Source: Phocoena phocoena | Lineage: Eukaryota; Chordata; Mammalia; Artiodactyla; Phocoenidae | Direction of reading: 5' to 3' | Length of the DNA: 64,000 bases | Assembly (NCBI RefSeq): GCF_963924675.1 | Contig: NC_089238.1 | Coordinates: 38,830,879-38,894,878 of the forward strand | Shown: piece after piece, positions 10,663 through 21,864 of the stretch | Numbering within the stretch: position 1 is the first letter of the stretch | Layout of the letters: every line of letters starts with the position of its first letter | Notes under the pieces: generated by a model | What the model was told of the DNA's origin: nothing | What the model saw: only the letters and a program-made list of their open reading frames with translations | The model's database searches: none | Program-made: the position numbers and the translations under genes

Positions 10663-10668
<6 letters not shown>

Positions 10669-10699
<31 letters not shown>

Positions 10700-10894
10700 G
10701 GTACGCGGGCCTCTCATTGTTGTGGCCTCTCCCATTGCGGAGGACAGGCTCCGGACGCGCAGGCTCAGCGGCCACGGCTCACGGGCCCAGCCGCTCCACA
10801 GCATGTGGGAGGGATCTTCCCGGACCGGGGCACGAACCCATGTCCCCTGCATCGGCAGGCGGACTCTCAACCACTGCGCCACCAGGGAAGCCCC
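10669..10894 (-). mobile_element. CHR SINE, short form
   Basis: Antisense SINE with a T run of about 30 at the left (its tail) and the head GGGGCTTCCCTGGTGGCGCAG read on the minus strand. The TSD is clear: GAAAGGAAGTTTT at 10656-10668 and GAAAGGCAGTTTT at 10895-10907. The sequence is close to the other short copies. Confidence 0.95.
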
Positions 10895-11465
10895 GAAAGG
10901 CAGTTTTTAAAAAATCAAAATGGGAAAGACACAAGAAGGGAAAACATGCACCCAACTGTGGCATTTAGCACTGTCCACCGTGGTCAGCGTTTCCAGATGC
11001 TATGCTCCAAGATGTATCAAAACGAGGACCCTTCCCCTGGTGGCTTTTGTACATGGAGGTGGCAGTTTTAGGCTGGAGGCAGCACCAGGACAGAGATGTG
11101 AGTCCATTGTTTTATATCGTCAATGCTTGGCTGACTCCTAGAAGGTAGAAAACATATTTAGGTGAGACTCCTTGCAAGTAAGGATTCTCTTCTGCCATTA
11201 GGTCTGGCAGCCTCTAAAATTTGCCAGCCAGATTCATTATGAGAATCTTGAGGTCTGTAGTATTACCACAAATTCAAAGGCACTCTTCACACAGCTGCCT
11301 TTTGAGGGTTGTAGGATCAAGTTTGTTCATTGATTAGATTTGGCCTTTTTGGGCAGAGTGTAGGAAGCCTTGGGATGGGATGTTTAAACCAGACTAGGGA
11401 ACAAAATAGTCATCCCAAACTTGCCCCTGATAACCATCACTGGAAAGGAGCCTGGGGCCACAGTA
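10895..11465. other. Unique DNA
   Basis: No repeat or gene recognised after the SINE's right TSD. Two open frames here begin in SINE sequence and are not credible genes. Confidence 0.45.
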
Positions 11466-11620
11466 GCATCCATCTGTCTATCCATCTATTTATCCATCTG
11501 TCCACCCATCCAGCCCTCCCTTCCTCCATCCTTCCCTCCTTACACCCTTCCAGCCATCTTTCCTTCCCTCCGTCTGTTCCTTCTTCCTCCCTTCCATCTT
11601 TCCATCCATCCATCCATCCA
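11466..11620. repeat. Imperfect (CCAT/CTTC)n tract
   Basis: About 155 bp of pyrimidine-rich tetranucleotide repeat. It starts with ATCCATCTGTCTATCCATC, passes through interrupted CCTT/CCTC units, and ends with TCCATCCATCCATCCATCC. Overlapping open frames of 82 and 105 codons are artefacts of the repeat. Confidence 0.9.
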
Positions 11621-11864
11621 AAAGTTATATATCAGACACTATGCTAACAACCATGGATTAACAAGATGATAGAATTATTTTACGTTGTAACTGGAGAGGC
11701 CAGTACCAAACCAAAGTTCAGCTGCTTGCCACTCGGAAGGCCAATACTTGAGAGAGAGGTGTTGGTGAAAAAGGAAACGTTGCTTTATTCAGGAGGCCTG
11801 TAACCTGGGAAGATAGTGGACTAATGTCCCAAGACCATCTCCAAGTTGTCAGGAGACAAAGGTT

Positions 11865-12084
11865 TTTTTGTTTTTTGTTTTTTTCTTTTTTTGCGGTATG
11901 TGGGCTTCTCACTGCTGTGGCCTCTCCCGTTGCGGAGCACAGGCTCCGGACACACAGGCTCAGCGGCCATGGCTCATGGGCCTAGCCACTCGGCAGCATG
12001 TGGGATCTTCCCAGACCGGGGCACGAACCCATGTCCCCTGCATCGGCAGGCGGACTCTCAACCACTGCACCACCAAGGAAGCCC
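11865..12084 (-). mobile_element. CHR SINE, short form
   Basis: Antisense copy with an interrupted T-rich tail on the left (TTTTTTGTTTTTTTC), the shared body, and a slightly diverged head (ACCACCAAGGAAGCCC). No clean TSD was found. Flanking DNA at 11621-11864 and 12085-12270 is unclassified; an 8-bp stem CCCCTCAA/TTGAGGGG lies at 12156-12173. Confidence 0.93.
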
Positions 12085-12269
12085 AAAACCTTTTACTTTA
12101 AAGGGCAGGGACACGGGGGCTTGAATGCAGGTTAAGTCCCCCCTTTTCTTTGATACCCCTCAATCTTGAGGGGAACAGATGCTAGATTAAAAAGAGAATA
12201 ATGTTTTGGATAGAGAGTTTATCATAAACTTGACAGAGGAATTCAATTTTAAGGGACTTGGTTTTAATA

Positions 12270-12520
12270 TCATCAAATGTCTCTCCATCTTCCAAATCCA
12301 TCATGCTCTTCTAGCCTTCATACTTTTGTTCTTGCTATTACTAACCCTGGAATCTCCTTTTCTACCAGGAAAATGTCTTCTCATTGTTAAAATCTCAGTC
12401 CAAAAGTACCATCGCCTGAGAAATGTTCCCAAATGTCTGATCCCGAATTAAGTGTTTCTGCCTATTTATTTGCTTGCTACTTTATACATATATGTTCACT
12501 ACTTCTTGTCACATTTTATT
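12270..12520 (+). mobile_element. Probable L2 fragment
   Basis: Weak but ordered match to the L2 3' region: CATACTTTTGTTCTTGCTAT, ACCCTGGAATCTCCTTTTCT for 'tgcctggaatgctcttcc', TCTCAGTCCAAAAGTACCATC for 'tctcagctcaaatgtcacc', and TATTTATTTGCTTGC. An 81-codon frame overlaps it. Confidence 0.5.
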
Positions 12521-12544
12521 TAAGTCTTTAAAAATAACAGTAGC

Positions 12545-12740
12545 AAGAATAACAACGATAACAAATAGATTGTGTTTGACAAGTACTCACTATGACTAGG
12601 CACTTTGCCAAGCACTTCACATGTATTAAACATTTAGTCCTCGCGGTAATCCTCGGAAGAAGCTACTATGATTACCTCTATTTTAAAGGAGAAGCTGAGG
12701 CAGAGAGGTAATTTATGGGTCGTTATACCCAGGCACTGAG
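12545..12740 (-). mobile_element. MIR
   Basis: Antisense MIR: AAGTACTCACTATGACTAGG, GCCAAGCACTTCACATGTAT, CATTTAGTCCTCGCGGTAAT and GAAGCTGAGGCAGAGAGGTA appear in the right order. Confidence 0.85.
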
Positions 12741-12994
12741 CTCTCCTTGGTTTGAAGAGATACTATCTACCATGAAGTTAGTCAATGCCTATCACAGAGG
12801 CACAAAATAGATACTAAAAGAATGATGAGATGAATCAGGAAATAAAAGAATAAATTTAACTCAAAAATTCTAGGTTTAGTCCCATCACCACAAAATAGCA
12901 TAATGTTAACTGTGGTTCCTACTTGACCACTTACATTTGTCATTCAGGTGTGGATTCACTGTGGATTTTGGTGCCATTCAAGGGACTGTCACTG

Positions 12995-13200
12995 GATGCT
13001 AAATATATATCAGGCACCCCAATATGCATTTTACATAGATTATCTCTTTTAAGAACTTACAACACCCTATGAGGTAAGGACACTTGTTATTCCATTTCAA
13101 AGGTGCAGAAAAACTGAGGCTTACAGATGTTAAGAACTTTGCCTAAGGTCACCTAGGTAGGAAGTGTTGAATCTGGTGTTCAGAGCCATGCGAGCTTTCC
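12995..13200 (-). mobile_element. MIR
   Basis: Antisense MIR with TATCTCTTTTAAGAACTTAC, CACCCTATGAGGTAAGGACA, AAACTGAGGCTTACAGATGT and TTTGCCTAAGGTCACCTAGG. It is separated from the previous MIR by about 250 bp of unclassified DNA. Confidence 0.87.
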
Positions 13201-13695
13201 CCAGAGCCTTCAAACCTCACCTGGCATTGTATGTCTCTGCTAACAGGCACATACAGAGAAATAACGCAAAAAATGGGGAGAGAAAGAGGCAGATACAGAG
13301 AAAGCAGGAAGGGGCATCATTTCATGAATAATATAAATGCTTAGGCTGCTCTATCCCTACTTTTCTGTAAGGTACTGTTTTCAGTAATATCTATTCAGAG
13401 TGCCTGCACTTGGGAAAAAAAGCTGAGAAAGGGCTAAACTCCTGCTTAGGGACAAATTATGTGTAATTTATAATACAAGAATTTGTATTAATGTTTGTTT
13501 GAGCTTTTAGGTTCAAAACAATATTCTCAGTTGCATAGCCATGAGGGCATGTCGGGCCGTGATGCCTCTTTCATCTCTATGGGATGTTTTCTGGTTAGGT
13601 TTATGAATAGATCCGTATATACCACTAGCCTTGGCATTCAGAGTAGCCTGCAGTTATTTCTTGTCCTGGAATATCCTACCAGTTCAGCAAAGCTG
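13201..13695. other. Unique DNA
   Basis: No repeat or gene recognised. It includes AAAATGGGGAGAGAAAGAGG purine-rich sequence near 13270 and an ordinary 89-codon frame at 13495-13764 with no domain. Confidence 0.45.
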
Positions 13696-13699
13696 TGGG

Positions 13700-13985
13700 T
13701 ACAGATGGTACGTAATCATTCTGCAATCACTTGTAATTGTTTACCTGCTCCTACCACATCTTGAAATTCCTTTTTCAAAAATCGCAAATGACCCTTTGCT
13801 CACCAAAACTAATGGTCTCTTCTCAGCCATCATTTTCCTGGAACCCACTGAACCATTTGATATCACTCACTCATCACTCTCTCTGTGAAGCTCTTTACTG
13901 CCCGAGCTTCTGTGTTTTGGATACTGGGTACCTTTTGATTTCACCATTTATTTACAATTTCACTATTTGGCTGGCAGAGGTCACC
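13700..13985 (+). mobile_element. L2 reverse-transcriptase-region fragment
   Basis: Sense L2 from the RT domain: CAAATGACCCTTTGCTCACC, ACTAATGGTCTCTTCTCAGC, CACTGAACCATTTGATATCA, CTCACTCATCACTCTCTCTG. This parallels the L2 text 'aatgacctccatgttgctaaatccaatgg...gcatttgacactgttgatcactccc'. Only shadow frames remain. Confidence 0.65.
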
Positions 13986-14579
13986 AAACTAGAGGTTCTC
14001 TAGACTTCAGGGTCAATTTTTCTATGGATATCTCAAATAAAAATGGTTCAGACCCTCTTCCTGTGATGTAATGGGAAAACAAGTGTTACCTTTACCCTAT
14101 AGATTTTGATGATCCATTTGAGAGCCCCTATTGCAAGACTATCAGCCACAGAGACAATGTGCAAAATTCATTTTGAAATAGCTCTACAGAGAAACGAAGC
14201 ACAATCCAAACCTTCCAAAGCAGGCACGGGACAGCTTCACTTCTAATCGTCAGACTCTTGTGCCTGTGATTTATCTGACTTCTACCTGTTGAGTATGACA
14301 AACTACATTTCAACACACATAGACTTTGGAAACTGAGAAACATGACAGTAAGTGAGAAATGCAAAGAAAATGTGAGTCCTCTTTAACTTGTAAAAAGTCA
14401 GCATTCTTTCACACACTGTCTGTTGAACAATAGTTAGAGAGGAATGGATGTCTATAACCACAGAAAACACCTATTACTGATATACAATTGTACAAAAGAG
14501 TAAGGAAATGAAAATTACGTTTTAGAGGGGCCCATTCACTCTTTGGGTTTTCAAGGAATAAAAATTGTGTGAGGCAGAG
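13986..14579. other. Unique DNA
   Basis: No repeat recognised. The stretch around 14230-14300 (CTTCTAATCGTCAGACTCTT, GATTTATCTGACTTCTACCT) keeps complex unique sequence that may be conserved. No coding evidence. Confidence 0.4.
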
Positions 14580-14604
14580 CACACACATGCACACACACAC
14601 ACAT
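14580..14604. repeat. Short (CA)n
   Basis: CACACACATGCACACACACA followed by CACATT; a short dinucleotide tract. Confidence 0.9.
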
Positions 14605-15199
14605 TAATGTTCACAGTGCTCTACCACAACCACCTGCTGTGATTTTTGCCCTAACTGATACTGAAACACTATTAGAAACATCTGCACTTACCCTTGTGCT
14701 GTTCACAAACATTTCTCCAATTGAGACAGCTCTCAGATTCTCCCTTGGGAGTGTGGAGGGAGGGCAAAATGGCGAGTCAAGTCTGAACTGAATCTGGGCG
14801 TTTGCTACACAGCTACACATGGTATCACAAGGTGATGTTCAAGCATCCAGAACTGGGTTAAATTTTTTAAATGAAGAATAGCCAGAAAGGTCTAATAATC
14901 GGTGTGTTCCCTGCCAAAAGCAACCAGCAAAAGCCAAATGTAGGCTTTTGTTCCAAGGAGTGCAAGTGAGTAACAGGGACTGTAGAATGGAGTATGGGCA
15001 GGGATAAATAGAATGCACATGTCCTGGACATGCACTTGGATGTGTCCTTGAGGGTCCAAAGTTCCATCATAGTGGCTGCTGAACGAGTGGGATATGGGTG
15101 GCTTGGTTTGATTTCAAAGCAGAATGTTGGCATGGAAAGGAGTCTGTAGGGAAATACCATATGCATATTTCTCAAAAAAATATTGAATGAAAGACTGAA
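14605..15199. other. Unique DNA
   Basis: No transposon or gene seen. Antisense frames (14611-14820, 14867-15175) have no domain, signal or conserved pattern. Confidence 0.45.
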
Positions 15200-15640
15200 A
15201 TGTCATTGAAAGGTTGTTAGTACCATTTCTCTGTCTATGAGAGGATAAGTGTTACACTGGTGTGCTTATGCTTAGCTCTTTTTATAGTTTTGTAAGAGGA
15301 GACGTTATTGTCAGTCTTTTATATAGTAATTTGTTAAACTAAAAACTAGTTCTCCCACCCCTGCTTTCTTTGTGGATTTTTTAATACTATTTACGTTGAC
15401 ATGAAGCACAGTTTTCCTGTCAGTTGAGCCGGTTGGTATGGCAACACTTAATTTCTTGAAGAAATGTCTGTCAACATCATGATGAAAAAAGTAGCGCTGG
15501 TACACTGTACCAGTATGAATCATCACCACCTTCAACAACAACCATGACAAAACATTATCGTAATGATAATAATAGTGATAACAACAACATCATGTACAAC
15601 AACTGAAGTAGAGAAAGCTGAGGCTTAGAAGTCACAGCCA
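15200..15640. other. Unique block, possible conserved element
   Basis: Repeat-free. It contains TGTCAGTTGAGCCGGTTGGT, TATGGCAACACTTAATTTCT and a 7-bp hairpin CTGGTAC/GTACCAG at 15497-15513. The right part (15570-15600) is a trinucleotide-like TAATGATAATAATAGTGATA run. Confidence 0.35.
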
Positions 15641-15644
15641 TCCC

Positions 15645-15890
15645 AAGACTCAAATTCCCAAGATCTCTTTCTGACTCAATAACCTTGGGTAGGAATCCCT
15701 TTAAATGACCATTTCTTATCTAGAAAAGGAAGCTAATTGTACATACTGCATAGGGTTATAAACAACTCATAGAGATGGAGGGGGTAGATAAATGTGTTAT
15801 TTAAAAAAAAAAAAAGAAAAATGCCCTGCGTGCTTTCCAGCACATGGTAGGCTTCTAATACACGATAGTACCACATCTATTTTCATGATC
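15645..15890 (+). mobile_element. MIR with internal A-run
   Basis: Sense MIR: TGACTCAATAACCTTGGGTA, CATTTCTTATCTAGAAAAGG, ACATACTGCATAGGGTTATA, and CAGCACATGGTAGGCTTCTAATAC after an A-rich stretch (15802-15819). Diverged but in the right order. Confidence 0.6.
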
Positions 15891-16249
15891 CCAAAGCCAG
15901 TTGAGTAACGTTTGAAGAGTTTTAAGGAGAGGAAGATGGCCCTGCAAACTGATGAGCCAGGCTTGTCCAAGTTCTTTTCTCCCACACACAATAGCATTAC
16001 CCCAGAACCATTCGGACGCATTCCCCATCAACAATAGGATGGCCGCACTAACTCCATGGAGTCTCACTTGAGGAGGTCTCGTTCTGGCCTCACATAGATT
16101 CCTCCCTTAGCCATCAAAGTAAGCTACTTCAGTAAGTCAAAGTTGAGAGCAAAATGCAATGTCATCCAGAAAGATAATAGTCAAAACAACTTTCAAAATA
16201 GAGTGGGAGTGAGTTTATACACAGTAACATATACAAATTCAGTTCTGAT
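15891..16249. other. Unique DNA
   Basis: No repeat or gene recognised. It includes a few retained CpGs near 16010-16080. Confidence 0.4.
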
Positions 16250-16455
16250 GTGAAAGGCAGTGTGTTAAGAATTTCATATGTAAAATTTTGTTTAATTCTC
16301 AGAACAAGCATTGGAGGCAGGGACCTTCAGATCTCCACTTTGCAGGGGAGGAAACAGAGATCTTAGCAGCCATTAAGCCAGTTGTCCAAAGGCATACAAT
16401 TACCGAGTAGCTAGCTAAAATTCAAATCCAAAATGGGCTTTCTCCAGCTCACATG
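16250..16455 (-). mobile_element. MIR
   Basis: Antisense MIR: AGTGTGTTAAGAATTTCATA, GTTTAATTCTCAGAACAAGC, GCAGGGGAGGAAACAGAGAT, and GTAGCTAGCTAAAATTCAAA for the 'cagctagtaagtggcagagc...ttcaaaccc' end. Confidence 0.75.
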
Positions 16456-16621
16456 CTCAATCTTAAATTTATCCTACCCAGAAGAAAGGAAAAACATAAA
16501 CATATGTTTATAATAAACAGAGACAGGAGAAAAAGCAGGAAGAAAGAGAGAAAGAGACAAAAACTAGAGAGAAGGAAATGGGGGAAAAAATTTAATACAA
16601 ACGTAACCTTTTAAAATACAC

Positions 16622-19458
16622 TAGCTCTCTTAAAAGGAGAAGTTACAACAGACACCACAGAAATACAAAGCATCCTAAATGGACAACTTGGAAGAAATGG
16701 ACAAATTCTTAGTAAGGTATAACTTTCCAAGACTGAACCAGGAAGAAATAGAAAATATGAACAGACCAATCACAAGTAATGTAATTGAAACTGTGATTAA
16801 AAATCTTCCAACAAACAAAAGTCCGGGACCAGATGGCTTCACAGGTGAATTCTATCAAACATTTAGAGAAGAGCTAACACCCATCCTCCTCAAACTCTTC
16901 CCAAAAATTGCAAAGGAAGGAACACGCCCAAACTCATTCTATGAGGCCACCATGACCCTGATAACCAAAACCAGACAAAGATACTACGAAAAAAGAAAAT
17001 TACAGACCAATATCACTGATAAACATAGATGCAAAAATCCTCAACAAAATACTAGCAAACAGAATCCAACAACACATTAAAAGGATCATACACCATGATC
17101 AAGTGGGATTTATCCCAGGGATGCAGGGTTTCTTCAATATACGCAAATCACTCAATGTGATACACTATATTAACAAATTGAAGAATAAAAACCATATGAT
17201 CATCTCAATAGATGCAGAAAAAGATTTTGACAAAATTCAACACCTATTTATGATAAAAACTCTCCATAAAGTGGGCACAGAGGGAAGCTACCTCAACATA
17301 ATAAAGGTCATGTATGACAAACCCACAGCAAACGTCATTCTCAATGGTGAAAAATTGAAAGCATTTCCTCTAAGATCAGGAACAAGACAAGGATGTCCAC
17401 TCTTGCCACTCTTACTCAACATAGTTTTGGAAGTCCTAGCCACGGCAATCAGAGAAGAAAAAGAAGTAAAAGGAATACAGAGTGGAAAAGAAGAAGTAAA
17501 ACTGTCACTGTTTGCAGATGACATGATGCTATACATAGAGAATCCTAAAGATGCCACCAGAAAACTGCTAGAGCTAATCAATGAATTTGGTAAAGTTGCA
17601 GGATACAAAATTAATGCACAGAAATCGCTTGCATTCCTATACACTAATGATGAAAAATCTGAAAGAGAAATTAAGGAAACACTCCCATTTACCATTGCAA
17701 CAAAAAGAATAAAATACCTAGGAATAAACCTACCTAAGGAGACAAAAGACCTGTATGCAGAAAACTGTAAGACACTGATGAAAGAAATTAAAGGTGATAC
17801 AAACAGATGGAGAGATATACCATGTTCTTGGATTGGAAGAATCAATATTGTGAAAATGACTGTACTACCCAAAGCAATCTGCAGATTCAATGCAATCCCT
17901 ATCAAACTACCAATGGCATTTTTTACAGAACTAGAACAAAAAATCTTAAAATTTGTATGGAGACACAAAAGACCCTGAATAGCCAAAGCAGTCTTGAGGG
18001 AAAAAAAACGGAGCTGGAGGAATCAGACTCCCTGACTTCAGGGCTACAGTAATCAAGACAGTATGGTACTGGCACAAAAACAGAAATATAGATCAATGGA
18101 ACAGGTTAGAAAGCCCAGAGATAAACCCATGCACCTATGGTCAACTAATCTATGACAAAGGAGGCAAGGATATACAATGGAGAAAAGACAGTCTCTTCAA
18201 TAAGTGGTGCTGGGAAAGCTGGACAGCTACCTGTAAAAGAATGAAATTAGAACACTCCCTAACACCATACACAAAAATAAACTCAAAATAGGTTAGAGGC
18301 CTAAATGTAAGACTGGACACTATAAAACTCTTAGAAGAAAATATAGGAAGAACACTCTTTGACATAAATCACAGCAAGATCTTTTTTGATCCACCTCCTA
18401 GAGTAATGGAAATAAAAACAAAAATAAACAAATGGGACCTAATGAAATTTAAAACCTTTTGCAAAGCAAAGGAAACTACAAGCAAGACGAAAAGACAACC
18501 CTCAGAATGGGAGAAAATATTTGCAAACGAATCAATGGACAGAGGATTAATCTCCAAAATATATAAACACCTCCAGCAGCTCAATATTAAAAAAACAAAC
18601 AACCCAGTCAAAAAATTGGCAGAAGACCTGAGTAGACATTTCTCCAAAGAAGACATACAGATGGCCAAGAAGCACATTAAAGCTGCTCAACATCACTAAT
18701 TATTAGAGAAATGCAAATCAAAACTACAATGAGGTGTCACCTCACACCAGTTAGAATGGGCATCATCAAAAAATCTACAAACAACAAATGCTGGAGAGAG
18801 TGTGGAGAAAAGGGGACCCTCTTGCACTGTTGGTAGGAATGTAAATTGATACAGCCACTATGGAGAACAGTATGGAGGTTCCTTAAAACACTAAAAATAG
18901 AATTACCATATGACCCAGCAATCCCACTACTGGGCAGGTACCCAGAGAAAACCATATACTCAGAGAAAGCCATAATTCAAAAAAACACATGCACCCCAAT
19001 GTGCATTGCAGCAGTGTTTACAATAGCCAGGTCATGGAAGCAACCTAAATGCCCATCGACAGACAAATGGTTAAAGAAGGTGTGGTACATATATACAATG
19101 GAATATTACTCAGCCATAAAAAGGAACGAAATGGGGTCATTTATAGAGATGTGGATGGATCTAGAGACTGCCATTGAGTAAAGTAAGTCAGAAAGAGAAA
19201 AACAAATATCGTATATTAACACATATATGTGGAACCTAGAAAAATGGTACAGGTGAACTGGTTTGCAGGGCAGAATTGAGACACAGATGTAGAGAGCAAA
19301 GGTATGGACACCAAGGGGGTAAAGTGGTGGTGGGGGTGGTGGTGGTGTGATGAATTGGGAGATTGGGATTGACATATATACACTAATATGTATTAAATGG
19401 TTAACTAACAAGAACCTGCTGTATAAAAAAATAAATAAAATAGAATTCAAAAATAAAT
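16622..19458 (+). mobile_element. L1, 5'-truncated (about 2.8 kb)
   Basis: Largest single element of the window. It begins inside ORF2 (GAAGTTACAACAGACACCAC) and has about 30 bp missing after AGCATCCTAA relative to the usual L1 text. It runs through the reverse transcriptase, the ORF2 C-terminus and a 3' UTR with a G-rich stretch (19315-19350), and ends TGTATAAAAAAATAAATAAA. A 9-bp AAAATACAC at 16613-16621 and 19459-19467 is a plausible TSD. Divergence is lower than in the minus-strand L1 next to it. Confidence 0.95.
16640..19181 (+). pseudogene. L1 ORF2 remnant (reverse transcriptase), broken
   Basis: Non-functional ORF2 of the L1. The first open piece (16679-17080) carries NKSPGPDGF, an RT motif. 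The next (17103-17978, a different frame, so a frameshift lies between) carries [19 protein letters not shown] and the catalytic FADD at residues 137-140, codons from 17511. The frame stops at 17978 where HKRP is followed by TGA; the usual codon is CGA, so this fits CpG decay. Later pieces at 18406-18699 and 18846-19181 hold the C-terminal part, including YTMEYYSAIKRNE. The endonuclease domain and ORF1 are absent. No activity is possible. Confidence 0.93.
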
Positions 19459-19547
19459 AAAATACACGAATTCTTTGTGTGTGATATGCACATATACATA
19501 CATATATGATAAATATACGTGCATATACTTATGATCTTATATATTTT

Positions 19548-20945
19548 TCCAGTTTTATTGAGAAATAATTGATATACATCACTGTATAAGTTTAACCTGT
19601 GCAGTACAATGGTTTGCTTTACATATATTGTGAAATGATTACCACAGTAGGTTTAGTTAAGCTCCATCATCTCATATAGACACAATAAAAAGAAAAGAAA
19701 AAAAAATTTTTTTCCTTGTAATGAGAACTCTAAGGATCCAGTCTTTCAACAACTTTTCTATGTTATCTTCAGCAGCATTAAGTATAGCCATCATGTTGTA
19801 CATTGCATCCCTAGGACTTTTCATCTTTTAACTGGAAGTTTGTACCTTTTGACCACTTTGCTCCAATTCCCCCTCTTGCTCCTTGACCCCATGCCTCTGG
19901 TAATAGGAAATCTGATCTCTTTTTCTATGATTTGGTGTATTTGTTGTGTTTTGCTTTTAGATTCCACATATAAGTGAGACCATTCAGTATTTGTCTTTAT
20001 CTGACTTGTTTCACTTAGCATAATGCCATGTTGCTGTAAATGGTAGGATTATTTTTTTATGGCTGAGTAACATTCCATTGTATATATACACTATAACTTC
20101 TTTATCCATTCATTCATTGATGAACACAGGTTGTTTCCATGTCTTGACTATTGTATTATGCTGCTATGAACAGGGAGGTGCAGATAATCTTCCGAGTTAG
20201 TGTTTCCTTTCCTTTGAATATATTCCCAGAAGTAAAATTGCTGTGTTATATGGTAGCTCTATTTTTAATTTTTGGAAGAACCTCCATATTGTTTTCCATA
20301 GTGGCTGTACCAATTTACAATCCCACCAACAGTGCACAAAAGTTCCCTTTTCTCCACATCCTCAACAGCATTTGTTACTTGTGGGCTTTTTGATGATAGC
20401 CATTCTGACAGGTGTGAGGTGGTATCTCATTGTGGTTTTAATTTTCACTTCCCTAATGACTAGTGTGGTTGAGCATCTTTTCATGCATCTGTTGGCCATA
20501 TGACTGTCTTCTTTGGAAAGATGTATTTCAAATCCTTTGCCCATTCTTAAATTGGATTATTTTTCTGCTATTGAGTTTGTATGAGTTCTTTACATATTTT
20601 GGATATGAATCTATTATCCGATATATGGTTCACAAACATTTTTTCCCATTCCATAGGTTGTCTTTCCACTTTCTGGTAGTTTCTTTGCTGTGCAGAAGCC
20701 TTTTAGTTTGATGTAATTCCACTTGTTTATTTTTTGTTTTGTTGCTATGCTTTAGGTGTGATTTCCAAAAAGCATTCCCAAGACCCATGTCAAGGAACTT
20801 TTCTCCTATGATTTCTTCTAGAAGTTTCGTGGTTTTAGGTCTTAAATTTAACTCTTTAATCCATTTTTAGATAATTTTTGTGAGTGGTGTAAGATACAGG
20901 TTAAGTTTCATTCTCTCAACAAAAATCGCAGTTTGTTTACATGTT
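19548..20945 (-). mobile_element. L1, older, 3' part
   Basis: Antisense L1 starting with its 3' UTR (CCAGTTTTATTGAGAAATAA, CTTTACATATATTGTGAAATG) and moving into ORF2 C-terminal sequence. The latter appears in reverse as TGGCTGAGTAACATTCCATTG, CATAGTGGCTGTACCAATTT, GATGATAGCCATTCTGACAG and GGTGTGAGGTGGTATCTCAT. It lies tail to tail with the plus-strand L1, about 90 bp apart. Many substitutions; no long antisense frame survives. Confidence 0.92.
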
Positions 20946-21632
20946 TTCTAGAACTTTATTCTCAAAAGAATGGTCTTATTTCTATAACCTATTATTCATG
21001 CTGGCTTGGCTGGATGTTATTTTTCCCTTCACAATCTCAGTGGTGAAATGTTGTTTTCAGTTTGCATCTATGCTCCCCTTAGTGGATGAAGCCCACGGCC
21101 TTAGTGGAATGATTTTCATGCTAGAATTACCCCCAGGAATTCAACAAAATCTGGAATACTGGTAGTTTATTATCACTGGACAACCTTTTCAGTCTGGTGT
21201 GTGCTTCGTCTGTAATTTTTAAATTCTTTAACTCAAGGATCACAAGTCACTCTTTCTCTCTGAGAAAGTCACTCTTTCTCTCTGAGAAAGTCTGAGGAAA
21301 TGTAATAGTGTCTTCTCAGACTTCAGTTATTTTATGGATCTTTTTTTAACCACTTGATCCTACCCACCTCTTTGTACCTAGTCATCTAAACTTTTATAAT
21401 CTGTTGACTTTATTTCACGTTTTTTGCAATAAAATTTTTTTAACATCCAAATGACGTCATTCCTAGCTTTAAAAAGTCAACTTTCCTTTGATACCACTAC
21501 CACCTCCCCCATCACGTCAAAAGCCAAAGTCTAGCTTTGGTTGAAGTTTTCTCCTTCTCATCTCCAGGTCAGGCATGAACTCAGGTTTCCAGGATCAGCC
21601 CAGTTGAACTCCCTGGCCACAGTGATTGATTC
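20946..21632. other. Unique DNA
   Basis: No gene or transposon is recognised after the L1. It holds the 22-bp tandem duplication listed separately. Confidence 0.45.
21246..21289. repeat. Tandem duplication of 22 bp
   Basis: Two identical 22-bp units, 21246-21267 and 21268-21289, each starting GTCACTCTTTCTCTCTGAGA. Exact identity suggests recent replication slippage. Confidence 0.95.
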
Positions 21633-21646
21633 AAGAATGGGCATGG

Positions 21647-21850
21647 GGCTTCCCTGGTGACACAGTGGTTGAGAGTCCGTCTGCCGATGCAGGGGACATG
21701 GGTTCATGCCCCGGTCCGGGAAGATCCCACATGCCGCGGAGCAGCTGGGCCCGTGAGCCATGGCCGCTGAGCCTGTGCGTCCAGAGCCTGTGCTCCGCAA
21801 CGGGAGAGGCCACAACAGTGAGAGGCCCGCGTACTGCAAAAAAAAAAAAA
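21647..21850 (+). mobile_element. CHR SINE, short form
   Basis: Sense copy with box B-like GGTTCATGCCCC and a tail of about 16 A. The 14-bp TSD is AAGAATGGGCATGG at 21633-21646 and AAGAATAGGCATGG at the right end (from about 21850), with one mismatch. Confidence 0.95.
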
Positions 21851-21864
21851 AGAATAGGCATGGA

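Noticed and set aside
10540..10968. 142-codon frame containing a poly-Phe run
   Set aside because: The run comes from the SINE's poly-T tail and the rest is antisense SINE.
11466..11620. CRISPR-like or minisatellite array in the CCAT/CTTC tract
   Set aside because: It is a degenerate tetranucleotide microsatellite with no spacer-repeat structure, in mammalian DNA.
17288..17986. 232-codon minus-strand frame
   Set aside because: Antisense shadow of the L1 reverse transcriptase; no independent evidence of coding.
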